64,000 bases of DNA from Bugulina stolonifera. Taxonomy: Eukaryota > Bryozoa > Gymnolaemata > Cheilostomatida > Bugulidae. Below are positions 36,901 to 49,111 of the stretch, piece by piece. The stretch spans positions 26,203,233-26,267,232 of the forward strand of contig OW285188.1 of assembly GCA_935421135.1 (NCBI GenBank), written 5' to 3'. The position numbers and the translations under genes were made by a program. Each line of letters begins with the position of its first letter. Within the stretch, counting starts at the first letter, position 1. The notes beneath the pieces were generated by a model, which worked only from the letters and a program-made list of their open reading frames with translations, was not told where the DNA came from and made no database searches.

Positions 36901-39900
36901 ATGTACACATACATATACATAATATACACATACATATACATAATATGATAATATACACATACATGTACATAATATACACATACATATACATAATATACAC
37001 ATACATATACATAATATACTCATACATGTACATAATATACTCATACATGTACATAATATACACTTACATGTACATAATATACACATAGCCTACAATAACA
37101 TGTAGAAATATACACATGCATGTACAGTGTATGTATATATCAACATCTGACCCAATACTTGTCTCTGTGTTCAAATTTAATTAAACTGTGACACCCTACT
37201 AGCACATTTTTAATTATAAACTCCATTATTCATTCAACTACCAGCATAATATAATATTGTTTTCTACTGGTTTCAAGTTGACAGACAATTTTAGTTCCTT
37301 TTAAAACATTAACAATAATAATATAAATGTATAGCATGACATTGCATGGTTACAATGGGGACCCTGATGATATACGTGTACATGTACATGTATGATTACA
37401 ATGGGGACCCTGATAATATACATGTACATGTACATGTATGATTACAATGGGGACCTGATGATATACATGTACATGTACATGTATGATTACAATGGGGACC
37501 CTGATGACATACATGTACATGTACATGTACATCTGCTGTATAGGTTTCGTTGAGCAGAGCTGTTTCAAGGTAATAATATTATATCATACTGTACTACTGC
37601 TAGCATACTACATATACATGTACATGGCCCATATGAAATACTGTTTGGAAACTCGCTGAAAATACATCCATCTCCTTTCTCCACCAAGCCCTGAAACACA
37701 TTGCCCAACCAGAGAAAACCTCATTAGTTCAGATTTCTTCACAAAATACGAACTAAAATACGTTCCACGTGTAACGCAGTACAAGAATGACGTCTATTAT
37801 ACTAAAAACATACAGCGTATTAACTTACCTGTCTACCATCAAGCCAGCCCTAACAGCTTGGGCTACACTTTTAAACTTTGGCCTCTCGCCTCGAACTCTG
37901 GCTCCACTCTGAGATCTGGTGAATGTCTGCGCCAACCAATCTCTGACCTCGGAGGGAACAGCATCTGGTTCAACCTCATTCAGTGCATCGTCGTCATCGA
38001 ACAAGCGTCTAAAGAAAAATTTACCGACAATTACAATATACATGTACATTTGTAGCACTTATGGTATGCACACATCCAACAGAACTACGGTATAACAGTA
38101 ACTAAATCAAGTAACGAAATAAAAATATTAACTAAATTTTGATATCTCTATTGGAGCAATCTAGTGTGCACTCCGTATTTCTCTAGCTAGACTATTATCA
38201 CACAATTAGGTTTAAATACACATAGCACACGTGTACATGTAGGTTGTTGGAGCTGCAGTGATACGAAGTCAATAATTACCAATTACATACATTGTACATC
38301 TACTGCACATGTAACCTGAAAGAAACATTATTATTAGACAATGTTTGTTAGTCACACAGTCATGAGCTATACACCTTCAGCTACAGTCAGCAGTGGGTAA
38401 CGCGTAGATACGGAACAATGTGATAAAACGATGTTATGTTAATAGAAACGGACATAGAAAGGGAAATGTAGACCATCTGCAATTTTATTGTGTAATAACA
38501 GTACATGTAGTTGTGTAATTGCAAAATACGACGAGTACATGTAATATACACTTAGCCAGCTGTTCACCCAGCCAGCAAATAAACACTCAACAAAAATCTA
38601 AACTACGTACATGAAGTTATCATGAGGAAATGTGCTATAGTAAAATGAGGTCATCAGTTTATTGGTCAGGATTTTGAGATGTAGTAAGTGTCGAGTCAGG
38701 CCTGAGTACTTGTAGATAAGGTGTGTATGTATAATATATATATCCCAGGGGATATGATGGCATGTCGAGCATGTCGGCAGATTCTAAGAGTGTCGTGTGC
38801 AGTCAGTTGTGTTTGTAGACTTACGTATTTGATGGTTGATTTTTGTCACATCTGTATAACACACAATGTTGACAAGTCATGTTGCGTTACGTTGTGTTAC
38901 ATTACATTACATGTACCAAATTTTATGATTTATTGAATAGAACAGTTGTATTGAGGACATGGCCAGTGGTGACCAATCGTCCTATACTACATCTACAGTC
39001 TGTCTTGTAGACTCTGAGTGGGTTGTACCTAGAGTGTATCTGAGCTAAAATAAAATCACAGGCTAGAGTACAAATAGTGCTAATGCTTATGTAGCTGGTG
39101 ATACAGTTATAAGCAGCGGCAGCAACTGCAGCGGACACATATAAGACATGTGCTCTACGTACACTATAGTACAAAGTAACACAAGCAACAGTAGCGATTC
39201 AGCTCAGCAAACCAAGACTTGAGAGACTAGTTTAGCACAAAAGGTCAAGGTTGACCTTTCCATCACTTAAAGCTGATAGACAAATTATAAATTCACCTTT
39301 TCACAGCGGACGGTTTGTCTGAGCTTCTGTCATATAATTAACATGATATTATATTACATTACGTCATACTCTGTTGAGCTTATCCTTTAGTCACCATAAA
39401 TTATATGAACTTAGTAGAAATACTAGTAGGACATACAGTTGTTCTTCCAGCCTTCAGAAAAACTCTTCACATGTTCAATAATAATAGATAGATGGACGTA
39501 CTCTCCACGTACTCTCTGGAGGAATACCGTACGCAAGTAATTGGGTATTCCAATGCTATAGAATATTACAGTTAAGATGAATGTGCAGACAACTCCTACA
39601 GCTTACATGTGTGTTTCCATCACATAAAACAGAAAATAGTTGAATCAAATACCAAAACATACAAAAACTTCCTACCAGTTTCCAGCTGCTACCTTCTCCA
39701 TGTACACTTGCCAGAAACACTATTGAATGTAGTGTATCGTGTACCAATAGAGATATAGAAATTAGCATATAATACAATGTTACAATATTTACATGGTAGG
39801 GCTATGTATAAAAATTATATGTTGCAGCTAAATTATCTACAGTACAGAAATGTGATATACTACGCTCCTGTGTCAAGTGGTAGGATGTAGGCTGCTGGGT

Positions 39901-42900
39901 ACACACTTTAGTGAGTATATTGCTGCTAGGGTATAACTTGTAATCACACTGCACCTACCAGTGACTCTATATATGTAGCCTACATTTACCCTGTAGATGT
40001 AACAGTAGGCTAATCAAGTATGGCAGCCAGTGGCCCTAACAGCTCACCCTGGGCTGTAGAACTACTGAGGATACATGTATACATGTACATGTAATAGGCC
40101 TACATGTATGTGTACTAATGAAAGGTCAACCTTTACATTTCTGTCCTCAGGATCACAGAAACACTGGCTACACACCTTATTACTCTAATGTTACCATCTA
40201 CAAATGTAGTTTGAGGCTGAATGTCACCATTTCCTAAAATAATATCATGCTTAAAGGATTGCCTCCCCATGCCTACTCAACCATATAGAATGTGCTTCAC
40301 AAGCCAGCCCGCAACCCTTTACCAAATGCTGGAAGGTCATGCAAGAAGAGTGGTGCAGCCCCTAACAGAAATAAGGCCTGATATATAGCACAGGCTATAT
40401 TACATTTTGGTGATATTAGAGAACTTACTTGGTCTCTTCAATGTACAGAGTATCCAGTACAGATATGGAGTATTCCAGGTTCTTCACCAGATCTTGTTTG
40501 TCTATGATGGAGTCAGACTTCAGTAGGTCAATGATATGCTGTAGTCTACAGTAATACGGTAATACAGTAATGCAGTAACACAGCTAATACTAATACAGTA
40601 ATGCAGCAATACAGCTAATACTAATACAGTAATGCAGTAATGCAGTAATACAGTAATACAGTAATACACTAATACAGTAATACAGTAACATAGTAATACA
40701 GTACAATGCAGTGTAGAATATACAGCAGCAAGATGCCATGGTATTCTCTAGTTATACTGGGTTTACTAACATAAGGAACAAAAAATCTTTACATCATGAA
40801 TATACATTAATATTATTATACCTGAGATATGATATTGGTGTAAACAGGAGACCAATAAATACATGTCATTTGCTATACAATTTACGCATTTAGCCATTAT
40901 TACTAAATAAATTAATTAAAAAATAAATTAGGCTTGCATGACGCAGATTGAAGTAACCCTGACTCAGCAAAGTGATAACTGTTTTACATGTAACTCCTTA
41001 CGAGCTCATAATAGAGAGGGTATACATACGTGTAGCCATAGAATATAGAGGGTACATACATGTAGCTATAGAATAGAGAAGGTACATACGTGTAGCTATA
41101 GAATATAGAGGGTATACATACGTGTAGCTATAGAATATAGAGGGTACATACGTGTAGCTATAGAATATAGAGGGTACATACGTGTAGCTATAGAATAGAG
41201 AGGGTACATACGTGTAGCTATAGAATATAGAGGGTATACATACGTGTAGCTATAGAATAGAGAGGGTATACATACGTGTAGCTATAGAATATAGAGGGTA
41301 CATACGTGTAGCTATAGAATAGAGAGGGTATACATACGTGTAGCTATAGAATAGAGAGGGTACATACGTGTAGCTATAGAATAGAGAGGGTACATACGTG
41401 TAGCTATAGAATATAGAGGGTATACATAAATGTAGCTATAGAATAGAGAGGGTATACATAAATGTAGCTATAGAATAGAGAGGGTATACATACGTGTAGC
41501 TATAGAATAGAGAGGGTACATACGTGTAGCTATAGAATAGAGAGGGTACATACGTGTAGCTATAGAATAGAGAGGGTATACATACGTGTAGCTATAGAAT
41601 AGAGAGGGTATACATACGTGTAGCTATAGAATAGAGAGGGTACATACGTGTAGCTATAGAATAGAGAGGGTACATACGTGTAGCTATAGAATATAGACTA
41701 GAGGGTATACATACGTGTAGCTATGGAATAGAGAGGGTACATACGTGTAGCTATAGAATAGAGAGGGTACATACGTGTAGCTATAGAATAGAGAGGGTAT
41801 ATAGCTATAGAATAGAGAAGGTACATAGTTATAGAATAGAGAAGGTATATAGCTATAGAATAGAGAAGGTGCTGCACATAGTTATAGAATAGAGAGGGTA
41901 CATAGTTATAGAATAGAGATGGTATATAGCTATAGAATAGAGATGGTACATAGTTATAGAATAGAGAGGGTATATAGCTATAGAATAGAGAAGGTGCTGT
42001 ACATAGTTATAGAATAGAGAGGGTACATAGCTATAGAATAGAGATGGTATATAGTGTTATAGAATATAGAGGGCATACAATAGAGGGATGGGTTTAGAGC
42101 TATCCCCATGGGTACAGGGTATATAGAGCTATCCCCATGGGTACAGGGTATATAGATATCCCCATGGGTACAGGGTATATAGAGATATCCCCATGGGTAC
42201 AGGGTATATAGAGATATCATTCACTGCTGGTTGGATGCCATTTAAACACGAGGAGATTGATAATCTCAGCACAACATGATTTATTTAATCACAACTTGTA
42301 ATTATTGATCATGCTGAACACAGAATAAAATGGTAGTATCAGTGAGTATTACACAATACACTCCAGCACCTCACTAGTATCAAATGTAATAAATCAGCTA
42401 TAATTGTGTTCTGCTCGATTGTTAACTCTCCCTCTTACGCTAAAGAGCAGTGAAATGTAATTAGCTCCCATCATGTCTGCTTCCCAACCCACTTTCAATC
42501 TAATTATTATCATTGGGACAAGATAATGGCAAACATACTTCCTACTGACTGAGGTATGCCAATCGGGAATTCCGCTGCCAGGGAAGGATGTTATTGTGTT
42601 TGTCTGTGATTTAATGGGTATAGAATAGCGAGTGGTGCCATGGCTGACCTTTGACCTGATGTCACGCTTTTGAGAAACTAACAAATAAACTAAATAATAT
42701 GGAGACAAGAAAATCGTATATACATGTACAGTGTACACTGTAGTGTACGAAAGCCTCCGAGAACTTTGCCCTGATGTGAAGTGCCTGTTGCTGTCCATGT
42801 GACCTGTGGGAGAGGTGTTGCATAATGCATATGCAAAGGCAGCAGTCATGTACCATTAGAGACCATAGAATATTAGTCCAATTAGCCAATAGATTTTAAA

Positions 42901-44569
42901 TGAGAATACTATTAGCAAAAACTGGCTTTTGATTTCAAATCAATGTCCAGTTAGGCCACTGACTGACAGTGTAACTTATACTGGTATAGTAACCAGCACA
43001 GCCAGGCAGCTAGCACCAATACATGTATGGTATAAATTCTACATGTATTTAAAGATACAAACTTATAGTATTTATGGTGCATTTCACTGCATGATGAGGT
43101 ATAAAATCTGTATGCAGTAGTGTGCACCACTATAAACTGTAGATTCGATGTGAGTAGCCTACTTTGTATGTAGATTTCGTAGAATCGGCTCAAGGATACG
43201 CTAGATTACATTTATATCGCATCTTTCAAAGATACATTTATTGTTTATATACTGTGTAGAGTAGACAATAAATAATATTATGCTAAAATATACTTTATAT
43301 TAACTCTGAATAAAGCAAGTGTTGTGAAGGACCTGACAGAGAAATGATTGATAGTGATGGAATTCCAGTTGTACGTGGGAATTATTTTACTATGCCACGG
43401 GATAGCACCATGTACAACCTATCTCTTGTATATGTGTGTAGAGGAGGGCATGCATGCTAGTAGTATAGGTACATTGTGTACTATTACTTGTGTACTACTA
43501 TACCTTGTTGAGCAGAGTTTTGGGGCAGCAAGAGTGTCGACTGCGGGCATCCTCTCCACCTCCAACTTTCTAGAAGCATAACTTGTTAGTTCTAGGTCTA
43601 GCTCTGAACTACCCATGGATTGTGTCAGAAATGGATCATTTCTCTTCAGCACCGTCACTTCTCCTTTAAATATAAAACAGATATCTTTAATTTATCTTCA
43701 AAATTTGATCGCACATGGGGGCATACATGCATATCGAAGAATTGTAGTATTGCAACACCCAACATAGTCCAGCCATTGAGATATTCGTGGGTCTCTGGAA
43801 CAGTATAAACGCCCCTTTATATTGATACAATACTCCTTTGACATGAAAGCTAATGGCATAGTTATGTATGTGCATATGTGTATAAATTTGGCACATAAAT
43901 ATGTACCAGTTAGCAGCTTACTACATTAATTTAACGTATTATTAATTTTCGGCTAGTCTGAAGTGGCAATATGAATACATCGCCTGGATCAAGCGGAGAC
44001 AAGGGCTCGGAAGATTGAAGCACCGAGACACTATCTCCGACCTTAGCTTAATTGATCTGAACAAAGTTGGTCCGCGATCTGGTAGAACTAGCTGTAAGGG
44101 GACATGGTGGTGCTGGTGTACTACTAGGATAGTGACAGTGACAGTGGCAGTAGCAACGGTGACAATGATTTGAGCAGTACATAGTTGCATCTAAATAAAG
44201 CGCATACCTACATAGCTAGTACATGTGTTTATGTGTTCCTTCTATTGTATTAATGAGTTACCAGTGTATCTACAGTATGTACATTGACAACTCCCAATGG
44301 AAAGTATATAGCATTGCAATGGTAAGTATGTAGTGCACTAACCAAGGGTAAATATGTAGCGTATACAAACTAACTAAAGGTACGTAGAACGCTACCCAAA
44401 GGTATGTATGGAGCATATACAAACCAAAGGTAAGTATATACATGTAGTATACACAAACCAAAGGTAAGTACGGAGTATATACAAACCAAAGGTAAGTATG
44501 TGCACGTATTACACAGTATAACTCACCGATATTCTTTATACAAAACCGTCTTTGCTGTATTTTATCCAT
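30961..44569 (-). CDS. PDE1: PDE1-class (Ca2+/calmodulin-dependent type) cyclic-nucleotide phosphodiesterase
   Basis: Thirteen exons on the minus strand: 44569-44527, 43663-43504, 40545-40429, 38008-37829, 36587-36398, 35876-35736, 35483-35383, 34862-34635, 33321-33201, 32753-32477, 32383-32297, 32074-32003 and 31139-30961. They total 1,896 nt and 631 residues with every phase consistent. The PDE1 N-terminal domain is clear (VPSEVRDWLAQTFTR against human VPSEVRDWLASTFTR). Catalytic metal and substrate motifs follow in order: YHNLTHGADV, IHDYEHTGTTNNFH, DMSGHFQQIKN, LHTADISHP and SQIGFIDFIVEPSF with the invariant Gln. The enzyme hydrolyses cAMP and/or cGMP to 5'-monophosphates; vertebrate PDE1 is activated by calmodulin. 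The N-terminal calmodulin sites are not conserved enough to confirm here. The C-tail is Ser/Thr-rich. Acceptors at 35877 and 33322 were chosen because they restore the family spacing (LDNFLTCVQAGY; ENIEKSKALSLILH). Confidence 0.93.
35257..35321. repeat. CTAA/CTAG microsatellite in a PDE1 intron
   Basis: About five copies of CTAACTAACTAG close to exon 35383-35483. Confidence 0.9.
36705..37090. repeat. 18-bp-class minisatellite, about 21 copies
   Basis: Units of the type CATACATATACATAATATA occupy the intron between PDE1 exons 37829 and 36587. The unit length is a multiple of three, so long frames stay open on both strands; they are not genes. Confidence 0.95.
37344..37532. repeat. About 46-bp tandem repeat, 4 copies
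   Basis: Units join GATTACAATGGGGACCCTGA to a run of ACATGTACATGTACATGTA. It lies in the same PDE1 intron as the array at 36705. Confidence 0.9.
40546..40690. repeat. AATACAGT-type repeat running into a PDE1 acceptor
   Basis: Irregular 8-10-bp units (AATACAGT, AATGCAGT, AATACAGCT). On the minus strand the last unit forms the TTACTGTAG acceptor of exon 40545-40429, so repeat and splice site are continuous. Confidence 0.85.
41011..42087. repeat. 28-34-bp minisatellite, about 30+ copies
   Basis: Units contain GTAGCTATAGAATAGAGAGG with TACATACGT, alternating TACATACGT and TATACATACGT forms. From about 41796 a shorter variant (ATAGCTATAGAATAGAG) takes over. It lies in PDE1 intron 2. Confidence 0.95.
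42098..42215. repeat. 28-31-bp repeat, 4 copies
   Basis: Units contain ATCCCCATGGGTACAGGGTA and follow directly on the previous array. Confidence 0.9.
43957..44093 (+). other. Exon-like block on the strand opposite PDE1 intron 1
   Basis: The AG at 43955-43956, 45 open codons and a GT donor (T|GTAAGG) at 44094 make an exon-shaped block, richer in GC than its surroundings. The reading contains WQYEYIAWIKRRQGLGRLKH and then DLSLIDLNK. No family or partner exon is recognised. Confidence 0.3.
44288..44510. repeat. Irregular 30-40-bp repeat in PDE1 intron 1
   Basis: About six units containing ACCAAAGGTAAGTATG, with unit length variation. It begins about 15 nt from the PDE1 exon 1 donor at 44526. 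Confidence 0.8.
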
Positions 44570-46202
44570 AGTATAAGAGATATAATATGTAGTTTTACGT
44601 CGACTCGCAACGAATTAGTCTTAATTATATAAATTATACGCTGAGAGTTAGATTACTCTCATATTATTCGATTACACACAATCAAATAATGGTGAGTAAC
44701 TGAAGGAGAGCTCAAGGTGGTGACTGCAGACCTCATTGTACCAGCATGTACATTCCTATATAGTCATGAATAATGTAAATAGACAAGTGGATTTGTCAAG
44801 TCCATGTAGGTATCTATTGCTACTGTGTGAATACTCGAGTGAGCCGAGTTGTTAGTACAAGTGTTTAATTATTTATATACTTCAACACCTGTGTGCCAGA
44901 GATACTGTCCAAGTGCCAATAAAACCTCCCAATGTGCTCACATTATAAAGTTCTATGGCTCACATAGATTGTAGACTGTTACACTAGTGTAGTACCTAGT
45001 AGTCCAGCCCACTGGAGAGCATTACCATACACTATGTAGCCTGTGATCTTGCTAAACCCAATACAGTATTTTAATGACTGCTTGAAACCTGCTCAATATG
45101 TGCATATTAAATTTGTAAAGGTTGATATTGCTTCAACAGGACTAAGGCTAAAATATTTATATCTATATATAGAAAAGTATTGGAAGTATTCATATAAATT
45201 TAATATTGTTTATAAAAGTATAGCCTGAACTAAAATTGGTACAAATTTACATTTTATTGGCTGTATTTCTATATTACAACATGCAATGAGTATAGCCTGC
45301 AATGCAGCACATTGCTTGGATTTGAATCAATAAACGTTATATGTAATAATCTCCCACTGCAAAGCTTGGGTTGAGAAATATTGGCCTACTCCCCAGTCTA
45401 TTATGAAATTGACAAACATGATGAATCAATGAATTAGAGAATGTGCCATGTTGACCCTCTTTGGGCAAAGCCAAAAGAATCACATGTGCTATAAATAACC
45501 ATTTGAGGAATGGCGTAAACTGATTTCCATATATCGGATTCTCTTATTAATATTAATATTTATGTTTTACCGAATTCCAATTCTTTATATCAAAGGCCAG
45601 TTGCATGTGGTGCTTTGAAAGAAAAATTAAATTAAATTAATAATCCTTCAAGTGAAGTACATGACTTGTGTACTTTACTCATATCAATGTTCAATATAAC
45701 CAAGGAGCACTCCTTGATATAACTTATCAACAAATGAGCAGATGTATTAAATGTCATTTATTATATTTAGTAGTTGTCCTTCCTTCTCTCTCTTGAGCAA
45801 ATACTACACTGACAACATGGGATTCGAGACAGGCATGTACATAGCTTCTGATATACTGTGAGGAGTTAACTGTAGTTCACATGACTGTATATTAGCTCTG
45901 GTACTCTATGCTCAGTAAGTACATGTACTTGTAATAAGTAGATAATACATGCATGTATTTGTAACAACTAGCTAATGCATTGTACATACAAGTACTTGAC
46001 CACTAACTTCAAGTATTATCCCAATCTATCCTATATATTATGTATATAACGAGAGCTCATTGAGTGGTATACAAGTACCTTGTTATAATTATCTACATGT
46101 ACATTGTACTGTATAACCAGCACAATGTACATTGTTATACTGTGTGTAACAGCACAAAAATAATAATCTTTTCTCCGATCACTTCCATGTTTACATGATT
46201 AC

Positions 46203-46490
46203 ATGTTGAAGTTAAATGCAGATATAATCACAGTGAAACGCAAAAAATTTACTTTATTATTTTTATGCTACTTTGATAGACATGTAGTAGCAGGTCTAAT
46301 TCTGCCATGTAAAATGTATATGTACATGTTTGTATGTTGTAGCTTACATCACAATGAAATTTTTGGAGTTATGTTCTCTCCTCTCCTCAAACTGCTGGAA
46401 CCAGCCAAATTTCTTGGAGACAGATGTAAAAGACTATTTCAAAAACTAAACTATTTGAAGTCACCAAGATCTGCTGTGCATAATAAATAA
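46203..46490 (+). other. Unassigned 95-codon ORF
   Basis: The second half (about 46360-46490) has protein-like composition (SPLLKLLEPAKFLGDRCKR). The first half is AT-driven and probably not coding. A possible acceptor (TTGTAG) lies at 46341. No homologue recognised. Confidence 0.2.
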
Positions 46491-46617
46491 TTATATTGGT
46501 TGCAGTGTAAATTATAACAAACAGTATTTATATGTATAGTATATACATGTACATATCGTCATATTATAATATATACATGTATTATAATATATAGTCACTA
46601 CTACTAGCCTACCCATG

Positions 46618-47548
46618 CTAATACTAATACTGATGGGTATATGTACGTGTATACTAGTACTAATGGGTACATGTACGTGTATACTATTACTAATGTGTAC
46701 ATGTACGTGTATACTATTACTAATGTGTACATGTACGTGTATACTATTACTAATGGGTACATGTACGTGTATACTAGTACTAATGGGTATATGCACATGT
46801 ATACTAGTACTAATGGGTACGTGTATACTATTACTAATGGGTACGTGTATACTAGTACTAATGGGTACATGTACGTGTATACTAGTACTAATGGGTACAT
46901 GTACATGTATACTAGTACTAATGGGTACATGTACATGTATACTAGTACTAATGGGTACATGTACGTGTATACTAGTACTAATGGGTACATGTACATGTAT
47001 ACTAGTACTAATGGGTACATGTACGTGTATACTAGTATTAATGGGTACATGTACGTGTATACTAGTACTAATGGGTACATGTACGTGTATACTAGTACTA
47101 ATGGGTACATGTACGTGTATACTAGTACTAATGTGTACATGTACGTGTATACTAGTACTAATGGGTACATGTACATGTATACTAGTACTAATGGGTACAT
47201 GTACGTGTATACTATTACTAATGGGTACATGTACGTGTATACTAGTACTAATGTGTACATGTACGTGTATACTAGTACTAATGGGTACATGTACGTGTAT
47301 ACTAGTACTAATGGGTACATGTACGTGTATACTAGTACTGATGGGTACATGTACGTGTATACTAGTACTAATGGGTACATGTACGTGTATACTAGTACTA
47401 ATGGGTACATGTACATGTATACTAGTACTAATGGGTACATGTACGTGTATACTAGTACTAATGGGTACATGTACGTGTATACTAATACTAATGGGTACAT
47501 GTACGTGTATACTAGTACTAATGTGTACATGTACATGTATACTAGTAC
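46618..47548. repeat. 30-bp minisatellite, about 31 copies
   Basis: Unit ATGGGTACATGTACGTGTAT plus ACTAGTACTA with few variants. Being 30 bp and stop-free, it opens several frames of more than 300 codons on both strands. These are repeat by-products, not proteins. It lies between candidate PDE1 first exons. Confidence 0.95.
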
Positions 47549-47647
47549 TTGTTGCACTCGGAGAGGAAGTACTTGAGGAATACATACTTGAGTTTGGAGA
47601 CTTGAGAACATGCTGTGTGAGCTGGGGTGAGGACTTGTTAGTAGCCA
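47549..47647 (-). other. Possible PDE1 cassette exon (99 nt)
   Basis: It follows a good acceptor (TTGTTTGTATTGCAG) and is open for 33 codons of Ser/Thr-rich sequence. It ends at a GTACTA donor at the edge of the minisatellite. Its phase is 1 in and 1 out, the same as the junction between PDE1 first exons and the exon at 43663, so it could be included without changing frame. The donor is weak. Confidence 0.3.
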
Positions 47648-48882
47648 CTGCAATACAAACAACAGTGTTACCATAGTTACCATAGTAATAGTACTGTACA
47701 ATGTCATAACATCTATTTACTACCATTTGATGAGTCCACTAACGGGAATTTGGCATGCTCTCCGAGGGAGAGCAAATTCAAAACTTCAATAGGTAAAATG
47801 TGGTTTTCTAAATTTATGTTTACAAAAGCAACAACATATCATGATATGGACATACTTCATGAAGTCTACAATATTATATACACGCCATATGCAAGATAAG
47901 ATGCAGGAGTTATCTTTCCTCTAAGACAGGTAAATTGAAGATCAGATAACTCTCAATCTGAATTATAATGTATCGGTAACAAACAGTGATACATGTAGCT
48001 ACTACTTGTACATAATATATTCTACCCAATGTTACTACATACAATGTATTTGTGTACTAATTACTATATAGGTGGATATGTCTCCATCTGCTAGCTATGA
48101 CTTAGTTTGACTGACTGTTAGAAGCTGTCAAGAAGTGTAGCATATAGTAGGCTATGTAGAGAGGGGGGTTATACCTAACTAAGGAGACGCAATGTGATAT
48201 CTACAGCTATCACTATGTGACCCATGTGTGACATGTAGTCTACATTTTGTCTCTGCTGTTCTATTGGCAAATTTACTTTTAAAATAAACAAACTGGAAAG
48301 TGCTAGGGTTATAGACAGCACATACTCAGTGAGCATTAAATCACTGATCAGCCCAGCCATGTACGACATGTACTGCAATGTGCTATATGTACATGCATAT
48401 TATATGCTTGAAAAGTTCATTCAAATACTGTACTCTTGGCTCACACTCTACATGAATGTACAGTCTACATTCTATACTGTAGAAGAATTTGAAATAATCT
48501 CCTAGAACAGTAACTGTGCATATATCTATTGCTTCGATCAGTTTGCTATGCATGTATCTATTGCTTCGATCAGTTTACTATGCATGTAGGTCTGCAAATG
48601 TCATCCCACTATTAATATTACAAGTTGATCTATAAACTGTATAAACAGTAAACATGCACAATTAGCTTTACTATAAAAAAATCTTGTAATTGCAATTTGT
48701 AGTGTTTCCATGCATGTTATCTGAACTTCGAAACTAGTGCAGTTTTCTGGGCCAATACCAAACAGTGTAGTTATGTTCTGTTCACTAAAACTTATAAGAC
48801 CCGGCATCTACATGTATCCCTCCTTATTCAACACATAGACACTCCTCTCGCTGATTTCCTAACAAATTCCACGCAGACAAAC

Positions 48883-49111
48883 CTTCTGCAGATTCCATCC
48901 CATTGTCAAATGGATCACCATTATCCTCAGAGAATTCTATGATGAGTCTTCGAGGAAGTCCATCAGATGTTGTACAGTGATCCATAAGAATCCTGGGATG
49001 TTTTAGAGTAAGGATACTCATATCCTCTTCTTCTTCCTCTTCAATATACTCCATTGCACTAGGCTTGCTCAGTACGTTCTCACTGAATGAACGTTTCTTC
49101 TTGTTAGACAT
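48883..49111 (-). other. Possible alternative first exon of PDE1, or small separate gene
   Basis: An ATG at 49111 opens a frame with a basic start (SNKKKRSFSE), a Glu run (IEEEEEED) and an acidic middle. With a donor at 48882 (AAG|GTTTGT) it ends in phase 1 and would join the PDE1 exon at 43663. If unspliced it ends at a stop at 48824 (95 codons). No known domain. The assignment to PDE1 rests on strand, position and phase only. Confidence 0.4.

Noticed and set aside
36613..37088. Several open frames of about 100-130 codons
   Set aside because: By-products of the CATACATATACATAATATA array in a PDE1 intron.
46512..47726. Open frames of 311 to 404 codons on both strands
   Set aside because: They are produced by a 30-bp stop-free minisatellite; overlapping frames on both strands give only repeated ten-residue blocks.
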